From Lentzea sp. NBRC 102530 (GTDB lineage: Bacteria > Actinomycetota > Actinomycetes > Mycobacteriales > Pseudonocardiaceae), in NCBI RefSeq assembly GCF_030269365.1, contig NZ_BSTF01000004.1, forward strand, positions 124,001 to 188,000: a DNA stretch of 64,000 bases, read 5' to 3'. Both the position numbers and the translations under genes were made by a program. Of the stretch, positions 8,213 through 16,396 are shown piece by piece. Each line of letters begins with the position of its first letter. Position 1 is the first letter of the stretch. The notes under the pieces are model-generated. The model ran no database searches and was not told where the DNA came from. It worked only from the letters and a program-made list of their open reading frames with translations.

Positions 8213-8859
8213 TCAGGGTCGTGCTGGCCGACGACGAACCGGTGGTCAGGTTCGGCGTCAAAGCGGTCCTGGCCACGGCACGCGACGTCGAGGTGGTCGC
8301 CGAGGCGGAGAACGGCAGCCAGGCCGTCGACCTGGTGGCCCGCCACCGCCCGGACGTGGCCGTCCTGGACATCCGCATGCCGGTCTTCGACGGCCTGGAC
8401 GCGGCCAAGGTGATCAGGGAATGCCACCCGGACACCAAGACCCTCGTGCTGACCACCTTCGCGGACGACGCCTACATCGCCCGCGCACTGGGCGAGGGCG
8501 CGGCGGGCTTCGTCCTGAAGACGGGCGACCCGCAGGAGATCATCTCGGGCGTCCGCGCGGTGGCGAGCGGCGGCGCGTTCCTCTCACCCCTGGTGGCCAA
8601 GCGGGTCGTGGACCAGCTCTCCCGCACCCGACCGAGACCGCAGGCCCAGCAACGGATCGAGGTCCTGACCGCCCGCGAACGCGAGGTGCTGGGACTGGTG
8701 GGGGCGGGCCTGTCGAACGCGGAGATCGCGGCGCGCCTCCACGTGGTGGAGGGCACCGTGAAGGTGTACGTGAGCACGATCTTCCGGCAGCTGGGCGTCC
8801 GGAACCGGGTGCAGGCGGCGATCATCGCGCACGAGTCGGGCATCATCCCCGAGGCTTAG
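8209..8859 (+). CDS. NarL/FixJ-family response regulator
   Basis: A 216-aa regulator with a receiver domain (acidic DDE cluster near the N-terminus, phosphoacceptor Asp54 in VAVLDIRMP, conserved Lys in VLKTGD) and a C-terminal LuxR-type HTH (LTAREREVLGLVGAGLSNAEIAARL). I place the start at TTG 8209: AGGAGG at 8198-8203 is five bases upstream, and the TTG overlaps the kinase TGA as TTGA, so the pair is translationally coupled. The longer GTG start at 8188 would place that Shine-Dalgarno inside the gene. It pairs with the upstream kinase; targets are unknown. Confidence 0.9.
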   Translation: MIRVVLADDEPVVRFGVKAVLATARDVEVVAEAENGSQAVDLVARHRPDVAVLDIRMPVFDGLDAAKVIRECHPDTKTLVLTTFADDAYIARALGEGAAGFVLKTGDPQEIISGVRAVASGGAFLSPLVAKRVVDQLSRTRPRPQAQQRIEVLTAREREVLGLVGAGLSNAEIAARLHVVEGTVKVYVSTIFRQLGVRNRVQAAIIAHESGIIPEA

Positions 8860-10436
8860 TGCCGGGCGCCGATCCCGGAGATCGCCCGAACCTCCATCTC
8901 GGCCGCCCGGGCATCCATCTCCGGCTCCCGCTTCGAGAACACGGTCGCCAGGAACCCGCACAGGAACGAGAACGGGATCGACACCAGCCCGGGGTTGCCC
9001 AGCGGGAACCACGCGAAGTCGACGTCCGGGAAGATCGAGGTAGACGCTCCGGACATCACCGGCGAGAAGATGATCAGCACCAGGCACGACCCGAGCCCGC
9101 CGTAGATGCTCCACAACGTCCCCACGGTGTTGAACCGCCGCCAGAAGATCGTGTACAGGATCGTCGACAGGTTGGCGGAAGCCGCAAGGGCCAACGCCAG
9201 CGACACCAGGAACGCCACGTTCTGCCCGTTGGCCGCGATACCACCGATGATCGACAAGATCCCGACCACCACGGCGGTCAACCGCGCGACCCGGATCTCC
9301 CGCCGGGGCTCGGCGTTGCCGCGCTTGATCACGTTCGCGTACACGTCGTGCGCGAAGGACGCGGAAGCAGCGAGCGTCAACCCGGCCACCACGGCGAGGA
9401 TCGTCGCGAACGCCACCGCCGACACGATGCCGAGCAGCACCGCCCCGCCGATCTCGAACGCCAGCAGCGGCGCGGCGGAGTTCTCGCCGCCGGGGGCGGC
9501 GGCGATCTTGTCGGTGCCGACCAGTGCCATCGCGCCGAAGCCGATCACCAGCGTGCACAGGTAGAAGATGACCATCGTCCAGGTCGCCCACACCACGGAC
9601 CGGCGCGCCTCGGAGGCGTTCGGCACGGTGTAGAAGCGCATCAGCACGTGCGGCAGGGACGCGATGCCGAGCACCAGCGACAGGGCCAGCGACACGAAGT
9701 CCAGTTTGGACATCGCGCTGAAGCCGTACTTGGCGCCGGGGTCGAGGACCGCGTCGCCGAGCTTGTTGTTGTCGGTGGCCTGGTCCATGATCGCCGACAG
9801 CGAGAAGCCGAACTTGCCCAGCAGGAAGACGCTCATCAGCGTCACGCAGAGCAGCAGCAGGACGGCCTTGATGATCTGCACCCAGGTGGTGCCCTTCATG
9901 CCGCCGACCAGCACGTAGAGCACCATGACCATGCCCACGACGGCGATCAGGATCGCCTGGCCCCACTTCGAGGTCACGTTCAGCAGCAACGCGATCAGGC
10001 CGCCGGCGCCCGCCATCTGCGCGATCATGTAGAAGAACGAGATCACCAGCGTCGCGTTCGCCGCGGCCGCGCGCACGGGGCGCTGGCGCATGCGGAACGC
10101 CAGGACGTCGCCGACGGTGAAGCGGCCCGTGTTGCGCAGGCCCTCGGCGATCAGCAGCAGGCCGACGAGCCAGGCGACGACCCAGCCGACGGAGTACAGG
10201 AAGCCGTCGTAGCCGTGCGCCGCGATGCCGCCGGAGATGCCGAGGAACGACGCGGCGGACAGGAAGTCACCGGACAGCGCCACGCCGTTCTGGGCGCCGG
10301 TGAACGAGCTGCCGGCGGCGTAGTAGTCCGACGCCGTCACGTTGCGGCTCGACGCGCGGTAGACGATGTAGAGGGTGATCAGGACGAACACCGCGAAGAC
10401 GCTGAGGTTCAGCACCGGGTTGCCGGTGGTGGGCAT
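8856..10436 (-). CDS. actP: cation/acetate symporter ActP (SSS family)
   Basis: A 526-aa sodium:solute symporter with about 13 helices. The N-terminal pattern VYRASSRNVTASDYYAAGSSFTGAQNGVALSGDFLSAASFLGISG is characteristic of ActP-type monocarboxylate (acetate, pyruvate, propionate) carriers. ATG start at 10436, three bases after the DUF485 gene, its usual partner. Its stop overlaps the end of the convergent response regulator by 4 bases. The role is uptake of short-chain acids; substrate preference is taken from the family. Confidence 0.9.
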   Translation of the reverse strand: MPTTGNPVLNLSVFAVFVLITLYIVYRASSRNVTASDYYAAGSSFTGAQNGVALSGDFLSAASFLGISGGIAAHGYDGFLYSVGWVVAWLVGLLLIAEGLRNTGRFTVGDVLAFRMRQRPVRAAAANATLVISFFYMIAQMAGAGGLIALLLNVTSKWGQAILIAVVGMVMVLYVLVGGMKGTTWVQIIKAVLLLLCVTLMSVFLLGKFGFSLSAIMDQATDNNKLGDAVLDPGAKYGFSAMSKLDFVSLALSLVLGIASLPHVLMRFYTVPNASEARRSVVWATWTMVIFYLCTLVIGFGAMALVGTDKIAAAPGGENSAAPLLAFEIGGAVLLGIVSAVAFATILAVVAGLTLAASASFAHDVYANVIKRGNAEPRREIRVARLTAVVVGILSIIGGIAANGQNVAFLVSLALALAASANLSTILYTIFWRRFNTVGTLWSIYGGLGSCLVLIIFSPVMSGASTSIFPDVDFAWFPLGNPGLVSIPFSFLCGFLATVFSKREPEMDARAAEMEVRAISGIGARH

Positions 10437-10439
10437 GCC

Positions 10440-10856
10440 TTACTCCTCGACGCCTGTCTTCTCTGCCAGCAATTTCCGCTGCGGGTCCAGCCGTCGCTTT
10501 GCGTAACGGGCATAACCGAGCGTGATGATGATCGAAGTCACAAACTGTCCGAGACCCAACAGGATGCCGAGGTTGATCACGCCGATCACCTTGGTGCTGA
10601 CGAAGTCTTTCGCGTACGCGGACAGCAGTACGAAGGTCAGGTAGGACGTCAGGAAAAGCGCCGTCATCGGGAAGATGAACGTCGTGAGACGACGGCGGAG
10701 AGTCCGGAATTCGTCGGTCTCGCGAATCGCCTCGAACTTCGGGTTGCCGTCGGAATCGACGTACGACAAAGTCTCGGGGTCGTCGAACGACGCGAAACCC
10801 CGGATTTCCCGGTACTCGTGCTGCGCTTCGCCAGGCGACCTCATCGCCTTGGTCAT
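10440..10856 (-). CDS. DUF485 membrane protein, ActP partner
   Basis: About 138 aa. A soluble N-terminus of about 65 residues precedes the DUF485 core: FRTLRRRLTTFIFPMTALFLTSYLTFVLLSAYAKDF and a second helix VINLGILLGLGQFVTSIIITLGY. DUF485 proteins are the standard small partner of ActP symporters (YjcH-YjcG in E. coli). ATG at 10856 has GAGGGGCAGGGG just upstream; a longer start at 10886 is less likely. It is first gene of the acetate uptake operon. Confidence 0.85.
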   Translation of the reverse strand: MTKAMRSPGEAQHEYREIRGFASFDDPETLSYVDSDGNPKFEAIRETDEFRTLRRRLTTFIFPMTALFLTSYLTFVLLSAYAKDFVSTKVIGVINLGILLGLGQFVTSIIITLGYARYAKRRLDPQRKLLAEKTGVEE

Positions 10857-11008
10857 GTACCCCTGCCCCTCGTGTGCGGGGCTCACTGTAGCGCTCTCAC
10901 GTGTGCAGTCAACGTGGCAGAGGTGGTGGAACCGGGCGAAACCGGACCAATGCCGGGGTGAGACCGGACCGAAACCGGACTGAAAACCGTGAACTCATTC
11001 GTCTCAAA

Positions 11009-11020
11009 TGGTTCGAACCA
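11009..11020. promoter_or_regulatory. 12-bp perfect palindrome between actP and OFA-transporter operons
   Basis: TGGTTCGAACCA is a perfect palindrome. It sits within a wider inverted repeat, AAACCGTG (10984-10991) and CACGGTTT (11019-11026), in the 300-base gap 10857-11154 between two divergent transport operons. It is a good candidate operator. The same gap carries a run of AACCGGAC-like short repeats at about 10931-10989. Confidence 0.45.
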
Positions 11021-11087
11021 CGGTTTGTATCAAGTGGACGGTGGTGAGTTGCGCCGTGTGCAACACCTGAAGCCTTCGTCAAGACCG

Positions 11088-11116
11088 TTGTCGCACGTGT
11101 GCACCTGGCCTAGGAT
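11088..11116 (+). promoter_or_regulatory. sigma-70-type promoter for the OFA transporter/conservon operon
   Basis: TTGTCG (11088-11093) and TAGGAT (11111-11116) are separated by exactly 17 bases and lie about 40 bases upstream of the transporter start. This is close to the principal-sigma-factor consensus of actinobacteria. Confidence 0.6.
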
Positions 11117-11154
11117 CGGCCGGTCCGCATTAAGTGGTGACGGTTGGGGATAAA

Positions 11155-12609
11155 GTGGGGTTCTTAGCGCGCGAACGCCAAGTCGCGCCTCCCGGATGGA
11201 ACCGCTGGCTCGTTCCGCCCGCAGCTCTGGCGATTCATCTCTCCATTGGTCAGGCCTACGCCTGGAGCGTCTTCAAGACGCCGTTGGAGAAATCTCTGGG
11301 CATCACCGGAACGCAGTCCGCACTGCCGTTCCAGCTCGGCATCGTCATGCTCGGGCTCTCGGCCGCCGTGCTCGGCACGACGGTGGAGCGCAGGGGTCCG
11401 CGCTGGGCCATGCTGATGTCCACGATCGCCTTCTGCTCCGGTCTGCTGATCTCGGCGCTGGGCGTGTGGGCCGGGCAGTACTGGGTCGTCGTGCTGGGCT
11501 ACGGCCTCGTCGGCGGCATCGGTCTCGGCATCGGCTACATCTCGCCGGTCTCGACGCTGATCAAGTGGTTCCCCGACCGGCCGGGCATGGCGACCGGCAT
11601 CGCGATCATGGGCTTCGGCGGCGGTGCGCTGATCGCGTCCCCGTGGTCGACCTCGATGCTGACGGCGTTCGGCGCCACCACCTCGGGCATCGGCAAGGCC
11701 TTCCTCGTGCACGGCATCGCCTACGCGGTCTTCATGAGCCTCGGCGTGCTGCTGATCCGCCTGCCCTCCAAGGAGTTCACCGCGGAGAAGGAGGCGCTGC
11801 TCAAGGACCGGCCGAAGGCCACCGTCACGCACAACGTCTCCGCGAACAACGCGATCAAGACGCCGCAGTTCTGGCTGCTGTGGGTCGTGCTCTGCTTCAA
11901 CGTCACCGCGGGCATCGGCATCCTGGAGAAGGCCGCCCCGATGCTGGTCGACTTCTTCAAGGAGTCCTCGACGCCGGTCGCCGCGACCGCCGCCACCGGC
12001 TTCGTCGCGCTGCTGTCCGCCGCGAACATGGCGGGCCGGTTCGTCTGGTCGTCCACTTCGGACGTCGTGGGCCGCAAGAACATCTACCGCCTCTACCTCG
12101 GCGTCGGCGCGCTGCTCTACCTGGTGCTGCTGACCGTCGGCTCGACCAGCACCCCGCTGTTCGTGATCGCGGCGATGGTGATCCTGTCGTTCTACGGCGC
12201 GGGCTTCGCGACCGTCCCCGCGTACCTGCGGGACCTGTTCGGGACCTACCAGGTCGGCGCGATCCACGGCCGCCTGCTCACGGCGTGGTCCGTGGCCGGT
12301 GTCCTGGGGCCGCTGATCGTCAACGCCATCGCGGACGCCGGCAAGAAGGCCGGGCACACCGGCCCCGATTTGTACGCGACGTCGTTCTACATCATGATCT
12401 CGCTGCTGGTCGTCGGCTTCATCGCGAACGAGTTGATCCGCCCGGTCGACCCGAAGTTCCACGAGCCGAAGGCCGCCGTCGAGGCCGACCAGCCCGAGGC
12501 CGCCACGGAGACGGGCGACGACACCGTCGCCAAGTGGAACGAGGCCGAGGCCGCCGAGGCCGCCGAGACTGCCGACAAGGAAGACGCGGAAGGCGTGGTG
12601 AAGAAGTGA
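11155..12609 (+). CDS. OFA-type MFS transporter (oxalate:formate antiporter family)
   Basis: About 484 aa with 12 hydrophobic helices. The opening WLVPPAALAIHLSIGQAYAWSVFKTPLEKSLG and the GMATGIAIMGFGGGALIASP segment are typical of the OFA subfamily. A charged tail (EAEAAEAAETADKEDAEG) ends the protein. Start taken as GTG 11155, six bases after GGGGA; GTGs at 11134 and 11137 are in frame further upstream. The gene ends in a GTGA overlap with the next tiny gene, the usual arrangement for this transporter. Substrate is a small carboxylate or similar anion by family, not proven. Confidence 0.85.
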   Translation: MGFLARERQVAPPGWNRWLVPPAALAIHLSIGQAYAWSVFKTPLEKSLGITGTQSALPFQLGIVMLGLSAAVLGTTVERRGPRWAMLMSTIAFCSGLLISALGVWAGQYWVVVLGYGLVGGIGLGIGYISPVSTLIKWFPDRPGMATGIAIMGFGGGALIASPWSTSMLTAFGATTSGIGKAFLVHGIAYAVFMSLGVLLIRLPSKEFTAEKEALLKDRPKATVTHNVSANNAIKTPQFWLLWVVLCFNVTAGIGILEKAAPMLVDFFKESSTPVAATAATGFVALLSAANMAGRFVWSSTSDVVGRKNIYRLYLGVGALLYLVLLTVGSTSTPLFVIAAMVILSFYGAGFATVPAYLRDLFGTYQVGAIHGRLLTAWSVAGVLGPLIVNAIADAGKKAGHTGPDLYATSFYIMISLLVVGFIANELIRPVDPKFHEPKAAVEADQPEAATETGDDTVAKWNEAEAAEAAETADKEDAEGVVKK

Positions 12610-12713
12610 GCTCCCAGCGGTTGCTGCTCATCGGTGCGTGGTTGTGGGTGGGGCTGCCCCTCGCCTACGGCCTGTACCGGCTCTTCCTGAACGCGGCCAA
12701 GCTCTTCGTCTGA
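12606..12713 (+). CDS. MFS transporter small subunit (35 aa)
   Basis: A 35-residue single-helix protein, MSSQRLLLIGAWLWVGLPLA then YGLYRLFLNAAKLFV. Its start GTG at 12606 overlaps the transporter stop (GTGA), and its own stop overlaps the ATG of the downstream sensor (TGATG). Tiny proteins of this form consistently follow OFA-type MFS genes in actinobacteria and are annotated as the MFS small subunit. The tight coupling on both sides suggests a fixed protein ratio. This gene is easily missed by length filters. Confidence 0.75.
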   Translation: MSSQRLLLIGAWLWVGLPLAYGLYRLFLNAAKLFV

Positions 12714-14809
12714 TGTTCACCAAGTTCGCCAACTGGCGCAACTGGCGCCTGCCGGTGAAGCTCGCCGCGGTGTTGATCGTTCCGGTCACCATCGCGGTGG
12801 GCGCCGGCGTCGTGCTCATCAACTCCCAGATCGAGCGCGCTGACTCCTACGCGGCGCTGCAACGGCTCGTGAAGGTCCGTGCCGCCCTCATCCCCGTGAT
12901 CGAGGGCGTGCAGGCGGAACGGCGGATCGTCGCCGAGGGCGTCGGTCCGGAGGTCCTCTCCGAGCAGAGCAAGCGCACTGACGACGCCCGCGCGGTGCTG
13001 CGCGACCAGATCGGCAGGACCTCGCTCAGCGAGGTCGTGACCGCCCGCATCACCGAGGTCCAGAACCGCATCGGTGACCTGGCGGTGTTGCGCGACCGCA
13101 GCAGCAACGACATCCCCGCGGTGATCAAGATCTACAGCGAGCTCACCGACTCGCTGCTCGACGTCGACGAGGTGATGGCCAGCGAGTTCGGCGACGCCGC
13201 CCTGCTGCGCACCGCGATGGGCCTGCACCACGTGGTGCACGTCCGCGACCAGGTGCTCTACCAGCAGGCCGTCGTGCTGTCCGGGCTCACCCGCGGCCAG
13301 CTCACCACCGCCGAGGTCCGCGCGCTGGTCGAGTCGAACGTCAAGCTCGGCTACATCGCGGACGAGTTCGCGGCCCTCGCGACGCCCGACCAGATGAAGG
13401 TCTACGGCAAGAACTTCAGCGGCCCGGACATCGAGGCCCAGCGCACGATGCTGGCCGCCGCGGTGCTGCACCCGACCTCGGACGCGCCGAACACGGGCAA
13501 CGGCAACACCGCGAACAACCGGCCCAAGACGCTGCCGATCGCGACGCAGGACTGGACGAAGGCCACCGGCGCCGTCGTCACGGCGATGGACAGCGTGGTC
13601 ACGGGTCTGCAGGACGACCTGCGCACCACCTCGAACCGCCTGCGCGACGAGTCGAGCGACGCCGCCGGCACCGCGTCCGCGATCCTGTTCGCCAGCCTGA
13701 TCCTGGCGGCCACGGTCGGCTTCGTCGTCGGCCGCTACCTGCTGCGCTCGCTGAACACGCTGCGCCGCTCCGCCCTCGACGTGGCGTGGACCAAGCTGCC
13801 CGAGATGGTCGCGACCGGCCGCGGCAGCACCGAGATCGAGGCCGTCCCGGTCGACACGACCGAGGAGTTCGGCGAGGTGGCGCGCGCGTTCGACGAGGTG
13901 CACCAGCAGGCCGTGAAGTCGGTCATCGAGCAGGCGCGCATGCGCTCGAACATGAGCAACATCTTCGTCAACCTCTCGCGCCGCAGCCAGAGCCTCGTCG
14001 AACGCCAGCTCAAGCTGATGGAGGAGCTGGAGAAGTACGAGGAGGACCCGGACCAGCTCGCGAACCTCTTCAAGCTCGACCACCTCGCCACCCGCATGCG
14101 CCGCAACAACGAGAACCTGATGGTGCTCTCCGGCGGCGACGTGGCCCGGCGGTTCCACAAGCCGATCCCGCTCACCGACGTGCTGCGCGCGGCGGCGGCG
14201 GAGATCGAGCAGTACCAGCGGGTCATGGTGCACACCGCGCCCAACGCCGAGGTCGTCGGTTACGTGGCCAGCGACCTGGTCCGCCTGCTCGCCGAACTCC
14301 TCGACAACGCGACGTCGTTCTCGCCGCCGAACACGCAGGTCGCGATCAGCGCGTCGATCGAGGCGGGCGGCATCGTGCAGATCGACGTGGTGGACCACGG
14401 CATCGGCATCGACCCCGAAGCGCTCGCCGCGGTGAACCACCGCCTCGAAGCCGCGGGGGAGGGTGTCGACGTGCAGGTCTTCCGCGAAATGGGACTTTTC
14501 GTGGTCGGCAGGCTCGCCGCGCGCCACCAGATCGTGGTACGTCTGGACGCGAAACAAGGTAAGGGGACTCGCGCGATCGTGTTGGTTCCGGCCGAACTGG
14601 CACCACGACGGGAAGAGTCCTGGGAGTCTTTCCGAGGGGAGGCGATCGAACGGCAGCAAGCTTCGTGGTTCCAGCAGACGTCGCCGGCCGCCGCACCGCC
14701 GCCTCCCCCCGCACCCGCACGCCAGACGCCTGAGTCGGCACGAGGATTCCTCAACGCCTTCCAGCGGGGTGTGCAACGCGGCCTTCCCGAAAACCAGGAG
14801 AGTCGATGA
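12713..14809 (+). CDS. conservon sensor kinase-like protein CvnA (NIT-HAMP-HATPase)
   Basis: A 698-aa membrane sensor. First helix at residues 13-37, then a nitrate/nitrite-sensing (NIT-like) helical extracellular domain to about residue 315, second helix about 320-345, a HAMP-like linker, a helical dimerisation region (LFKLDHLATRMRRNNENLMVL) and a HATPase domain (LLAELLDNATSFSPP, DHGIGID, GLFVVGRLAARH). The proline-rich C-terminus is low complexity. This architecture is CvnA of actinobacterial conservons, which signal to roadblock and GTPase partners rather than to a classic response regulator. ATG 12713 overlaps the stop of the preceding small gene, and the roadblock gene follows with an ATGA overlap. 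Confidence 0.88.
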   Translation: MFTKFANWRNWRLPVKLAAVLIVPVTIAVGAGVVLINSQIERADSYAALQRLVKVRAALIPVIEGVQAERRIVAEGVGPEVLSEQSKRTDDARAVLRDQIGRTSLSEVVTARITEVQNRIGDLAVLRDRSSNDIPAVIKIYSELTDSLLDVDEVMASEFGDAALLRTAMGLHHVVHVRDQVLYQQAVVLSGLTRGQLTTAEVRALVESNVKLGYIADEFAALATPDQMKVYGKNFSGPDIEAQRTMLAAAVLHPTSDAPNTGNGNTANNRPKTLPIATQDWTKATGAVVTAMDSVVTGLQDDLRTTSNRLRDESSDAAGTASAILFASLILAATVGFVVGRYLLRSLNTLRRSALDVAWTKLPEMVATGRGSTEIEAVPVDTTEEFGEVARAFDEVHQQAVKSVIEQARMRSNMSNIFVNLSRRSQSLVERQLKLMEELEKYEEDPDQLANLFKLDHLATRMRRNNENLMVLSGGDVARRFHKPIPLTDVLRAAAAEIEQYQRVMVHTAPNAEVVGYVASDLVRLLAELLDNATSFSPPNTQVAISASIEAGGIVQIDVVDHGIGIDPEALAAVNHRLEAAGEGVDVQVFREMGLFVVGRLAARHQIVVRLDAKQGKGTRAIVLVPAELAPRREESWESFRGEAIERQQASWFQQTSPAAAPPPPPAPARQTPESARGFLNAFQRGVQRGLPENQESR

Positions 14810-15204
14810 GCACGCAGGTGGACCAGTTCGGCTGGCTGGTCACCAACTTCGCCGAACGCACACCCGGCATCGAACACGCCGTGGTGATCTCGGCCGACGG
14901 CTTGGTGTTGATCTCGTCCTCGAAGCTGCCCGCGCACGTCGCACCGCAGTTCGCGGCGATCGTGGCGGGTGTGGTCTCACTCGCCGACTCGGCGTCGCAG
15001 TGCTTCGCCGGCGAGTCGGTCGTCCGCACGGTCGTGCAGATGGACAGGGGCGTCATGCTGCTGTCCGCGATCAGCGACGGCTCGGTCCTCGCGGTGCTGG
15101 CGTCGTCGTCCGCCGACGTCGCCCAGATCGCCTACGAGATGACCGTGGTGACGCGCCAGGTGGGCCAGTTGCTCACACCGGAACTGCGGGCTGAGCTCGC
15201 ATGA
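14806..15204 (+). CDS. roadblock/LC7-domain protein CvnB
   Basis: A 132-aa roadblock protein with the family pattern FGWLVTNFAERTPGIEHAVVISADGLVLISSSKLP and VVQMDRGVMLLSAISDGSVLAVLASSSADVAQIAYEMT. In conservons CvnB partners the GTPase CvnD and the kinase-like CvnA. It overlaps CvnA by 4 bases and the DUF742 gene by 4 bases, so the three are made together. Confidence 0.92.
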   Translation: MSTQVDQFGWLVTNFAERTPGIEHAVVISADGLVLISSSKLPAHVAPQFAAIVAGVVSLADSASQCFAGESVVRTVVQMDRGVMLLSAISDGSVLAVLASSSADVAQIAYEMTVVTRQVGQLLTPELRAELA

Positions 15205-15743
15205 GCAGAGAGCCTGACGATCAGGTCAACTTCGGTGACCTGATCAGCGGTTTCAGCTTCGACAGCGAACGGATCCGCAAGCGCGGCAAGAAGAAGGCGC
15301 AGCGCGCGCCCGAACCGCCGCCGGAGCAGCCGGACCCGTACGCGACGGCACCGTTCCAGCCGTTCCCCGCGGTCCCGCCGCTGCCTTCGGTGGAGACGGG
15401 CTTCGACGCGTCGGCGTCGATCGTCCGCGCCTACGCCTGGACCGGTGGCCGCACGACGTCCGACGTGCACCTGGAGATCGAGACCCTGGTGTCGGTGAAC
15501 GAGTTCTCGTCCACCGCGGTCCGGCCGGAGCACCAGGACGTGCTGGCGTTGTGCGTGCAGCCCCGTTCGGTGGCGGAGATCGCCGCCCTGCGCGGACTGC
15601 CGCTGGGCGTCACGAAGGTCCTGCTCGGCGACATGGCCGGGCACGGGCTGATCGACGTGCACCGCACGGCGTCGTCGTTCGGCGGCGACCGGCCGGACGG
15701 GATGCTGCTGGAACGCGTGCTGGCCGGCCTGCGCAGGCTCTAG
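15201..15743 (+). CDS. DUF742 protein CvnC
   Basis: A 180-aa DUF742 protein with the expected C-terminal winged-helix-like region (VRPEHQDVLALCVQPRSVAEIAALRGLPLGVTKVLLGDMAGHGLI). A charged, proline-rich N-terminal segment of about 70 residues is not part of the core. It overlaps CvnB by 4 bases. In complete conservons the next gene is the Ras-like GTPase CvnD; here a nitroreductase follows after a 65-base gap, so this conservon lacks the GTPase. Confidence 0.9.
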   Translation: MSREPDDQVNFGDLISGFSFDSERIRKRGKKKAQRAPEPPPEQPDPYATAPFQPFPAVPPLPSVETGFDASASIVRAYAWTGGRTTSDVHLEIETLVSVNEFSSTAVRPEHQDVLALCVQPRSVAEIAALRGLPLGVTKVLLGDMAGHGLIDVHRTASSFGGDRPDGMLLERVLAGLRRL

Positions 15744-15808
15744 ACGTCTCGAGTGGGGTGACCCCGGCCGCTGCTACGGTCGGGGTCGACTCAACTCTGG
15801 GGGTAGAC

Positions 15809-16396
15809 GTGGAGTTCCAGGACGTGGTCCGCCGCAGGCGGATGGTGCGCAAGTTCACCGGCGAGCCGGTCAGCGAGGAGAGCGTCCAGCGGATCATGCG
15901 CAACGCCGTGCGCGGTCCGTCGGCCGGCTTCTCGCAGGGCCAGGGGTTCCTGGTGCTGCGCGGCGAGTCGCTGAAGAAGTTCTCCGAGATGTTCGAGTGG
16001 TGGAGCGGCGAGGACGCGAAGACCGCGCCGCTCGTCGTCATCCCGTTCTCGGCGAAGAAGGTCTACCTCGACCGGTACGCGGAGCCCGACAAGGCCTTCG
16101 CCGGGCTCACCGAGGACAGGTGGCCGGTGCCGTACTGGGACATCGACACCGGCATGGCCGCGCTGCTGATCCTGCAGACCGCCGTCGACGAGGGCCTCGG
16201 CGCGGTGTTCTTCGGGACCGACAGGGACACGTGGCCCGCGCTGCGCGAGGCGTTCGGGGTGCCGGAGATGTACACGCCGATCGGCGTCATCGCGATCGGG
16301 CACTCCGCGGAGGAGGGCATCTCCGAGGGCGCCTCGCCGTTGCGGCGCAAGCGCAAGCCGCGCGCCGAGATGGTGCACTGGGACCAGTGGGCGTGA
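15809..16396 (+). CDS. nitroreductase family protein
   Basis: A 195-aa flavin-dependent nitroreductase-fold enzyme. The N-terminal VVRRRRMVRKFTGEPVSEESVQRIMRNAVRGPSAGFSQGQGFLVL is the FMN phosphate-site signature, and AALLILQTAVDEGLGAVFFGT is the conserved helix. GTG start at 15809 follows GGGGGT. The stop overlaps the downstream SARP start by 4 bases (GTGA), so they are likely co-translated. The substrate is unknown; F420- and FMN-using members exist. Confidence 0.82.
   Translation: MEFQDVVRRRRMVRKFTGEPVSEESVQRIMRNAVRGPSAGFSQGQGFLVLRGESLKKFSEMFEWWSGEDAKTAPLVVIPFSAKKVYLDRYAEPDKAFAGLTEDRWPVPYWDIDTGMAALLILQTAVDEGLGAVFFGTDRDTWPALREAFGVPEMYTPIGVIAIGHSAEEGISEGASPLRRKRKPRAEMVHWDQWA

Noticed and set aside
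8166-10961. 931-residue plus-strand frame across the response regulator and actP
   Set aside because: Arg/Gly/Asp/His-rich shadow with no domain; the opposite strand holds a clear symporter.
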